13,393 nucleotides of DNA, taken from the NCBI GenBank assembly GCA_002309585.1, contig DBXN01000054.1:17457-30849 (forward strand), written 5' to 3'. The translations under genes and the position numbers were made by a program. Positions 12,809-13,393 of the stretch are shown here, in pieces (position 1 is the stretch's first letter; each line of letters begins with the position of its first letter). The notes under the pieces were generated by a model. That model was not told where the DNA came from, made no database searches, and saw only the letters and a program-made list of their open reading frames with translations. The DNA comes from Verrucomicrobia bacterium UBA1211. Its GTDB lineage: Bacteria; Verrucomicrobiota; Kiritimatiellia; RFP12; UBA1067.

Positions 12809-13393
12809 TCACTTTCCCAACTGACGAATGCGGCGCTGGATTCCCAGAACGATATCATGGTAGATTGGCGATGGATGCGTTTCGCCCGCCTCGACGACAA
12901 GCCCAGGAAGCTTTTCATGTACCATCGCCACCTGCCGGTCGATTATGTCGCGCACGACATCCTCGTTGATTCCTGCACGCTCGAACGTCCGAACGATCTT
13001 GCCCTCCGTTATCCACCTGAACTCAAACTTGCCGTCGAACTTCATTGCCATTTTCTTGGCTATGGACGGATAGACGGTTGTGCAAAGCGAGTCGTACACC
13101 GGCGTAAGGCGTGGCGTTCCGCCGCGATAGAGGATGGAAAAGTTCTTTCCGTGCGCGTCGCCGATTGACTTTGCAATATTCTTTCTAATGAATGTGCCGC
13201 TGTAGTAATGCCAACCTAATTGGTACATGGCGTCTGCCAAACCATCCTCTGCCGCAATACGCAAATATCTTATCGCCCGCTTTTTGTCAGCCTTTACGCC
13301 CTCGCCTTCCCTGAATATCCAATACAACTGGTAAGCGGCATCGGAACGCCTCGACTTCGTACCGCTGGCAAGAATCTCCTCAAATCGCTCAAT
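12809..13393 (-). CDS. Sel1-repeat protein fused to the C-terminal half of a HipA kinase, 5' end cut by window
   Basis: The frame is open to the right edge (194 codons plus stop), so the true start is outside. The first part is Sel1-like (TPR-type) repeats: SDAAYQLYWIFREGEGVKAD, KKRAIRYLRIAAEDG, then LADAMYQLGWHYYSGT. At about RKNIAKS the sequence changes without losing frame into IGDAHGKNFSILYRGGTPRL, the catalytic loop of a HipA kinase, then TPVYDSLCT with the metal-binding Asp, and KMAMKF and SPIYHDIVLG to the normal HipA end. The Gly-rich loop and N-lobe of the kinase are absent, so ATP binding should fail. This looks like a deletion chimera of two genes rather than a designed fusion. The kinase half resembles classical HipA and differs from the HipT at 6706-7596. 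Confidence 0.82.
   Translation of the reverse strand: MERFEEILASGTKSRRSDAAYQLYWIFREGEGVKADKKRAIRYLRIAAEDGLADAMYQLGWHYYSGTFIRKNIAKSIGDAHGKNFSILYRGGTPRLTPVYDSLCTTVYPSIAKKMAMKFDGKFEFRWITEGKIVRTFERAGINEDVVRDIIDRQVAMVHEKLPGLVVEAGETHPSPIYHDIVLGIQRRIRQLGK

Noticed and set aside
1..13393. tRNA, rRNA or other structured RNA genes
   Set aside because: I saw no cloverleaf-like stretch or conserved rRNA segment, and coding frames cover nearly the whole window; a dedicated covariance search was not possible here.

Overview
The window is about 13.4 kb of moderately GC-rich bacterial DNA in which every gene I can support reads on the minus strand. Several families suggest an uncultured member of the PVC group (Kiritimatiellota, Lentisphaerota, Verrucomicrobiota or Planctomycetota): an HZS-alpha/TolB-like secreted protein, a GxxExxY cassette, many signal-peptide and lipoprotein genes, and split or broken HipA kinases. 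This placement is an inference from gene content; there is no rRNA or other marker.

Layout in transcription order, right to left. At 13393-12809 the 3' part of a Sel1-repeat gene is fused in frame to the C-terminal half of a HipA kinase. At 12805-12270 an orphan signal-leader sequence runs into a GxxExxY nuclease-fold gene that is frameshifted and bounded by imperfect 30-bp inverted repeats. At 12255-8209 lies a tight string of exported or lipoprotein genes: a secreted beta-rich protein, a YceK/YidQ-like lipoprotein with a broken 5' end, a helical protein, a HEAT-like exported protein and an LA_2272-type surface-repeat protein. At 8161-6706 is a complete three-gene HipBST-like toxin-antitoxin module with a well-formed promoter, two matching operators and a probably leaderless hipB. 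At 6689-6591 is a second orphan signal leader. At 6559-5528 is an alpha/beta hydrolase lipoprotein whose C-terminus reads out of frame through the 3' end of a dead 3-methyladenine DNA glycosylase gene. At 5494-2863 four close genes encode a LysM lipoprotein, a radical SAM protein, a lipoprotein and a four-helix membrane protein. An intergenic stretch of about 300 bp with a promoter-like pair and inverted repeats precedes an intact 3-methyladenine DNA glycosylase (2557-1979) and the start of a large HZS-alpha-like secreted protein (1925 to the left edge).

Two themes run through the window. First, a conserved 5'-end sequence encoding MNTRMMFARVVAGMA recurs at several gene starts, nearly identical in three places, two of which are orphans with no secreted protein attached. 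This looks like a dispersed leader cassette that recombines between genes. Second, there is much gene debris: frameshifts at about 11.36, 10.89 and 12.65 kb, a glycosylase remnant and a HipA fragment. Together these mark an accessory, recombining region. Sequencing error is a competing explanation for the frameshifts. The most coherent functional units are the HipBST module and the LysM/radical SAM operon; the latter is the best candidate for an undescribed system.
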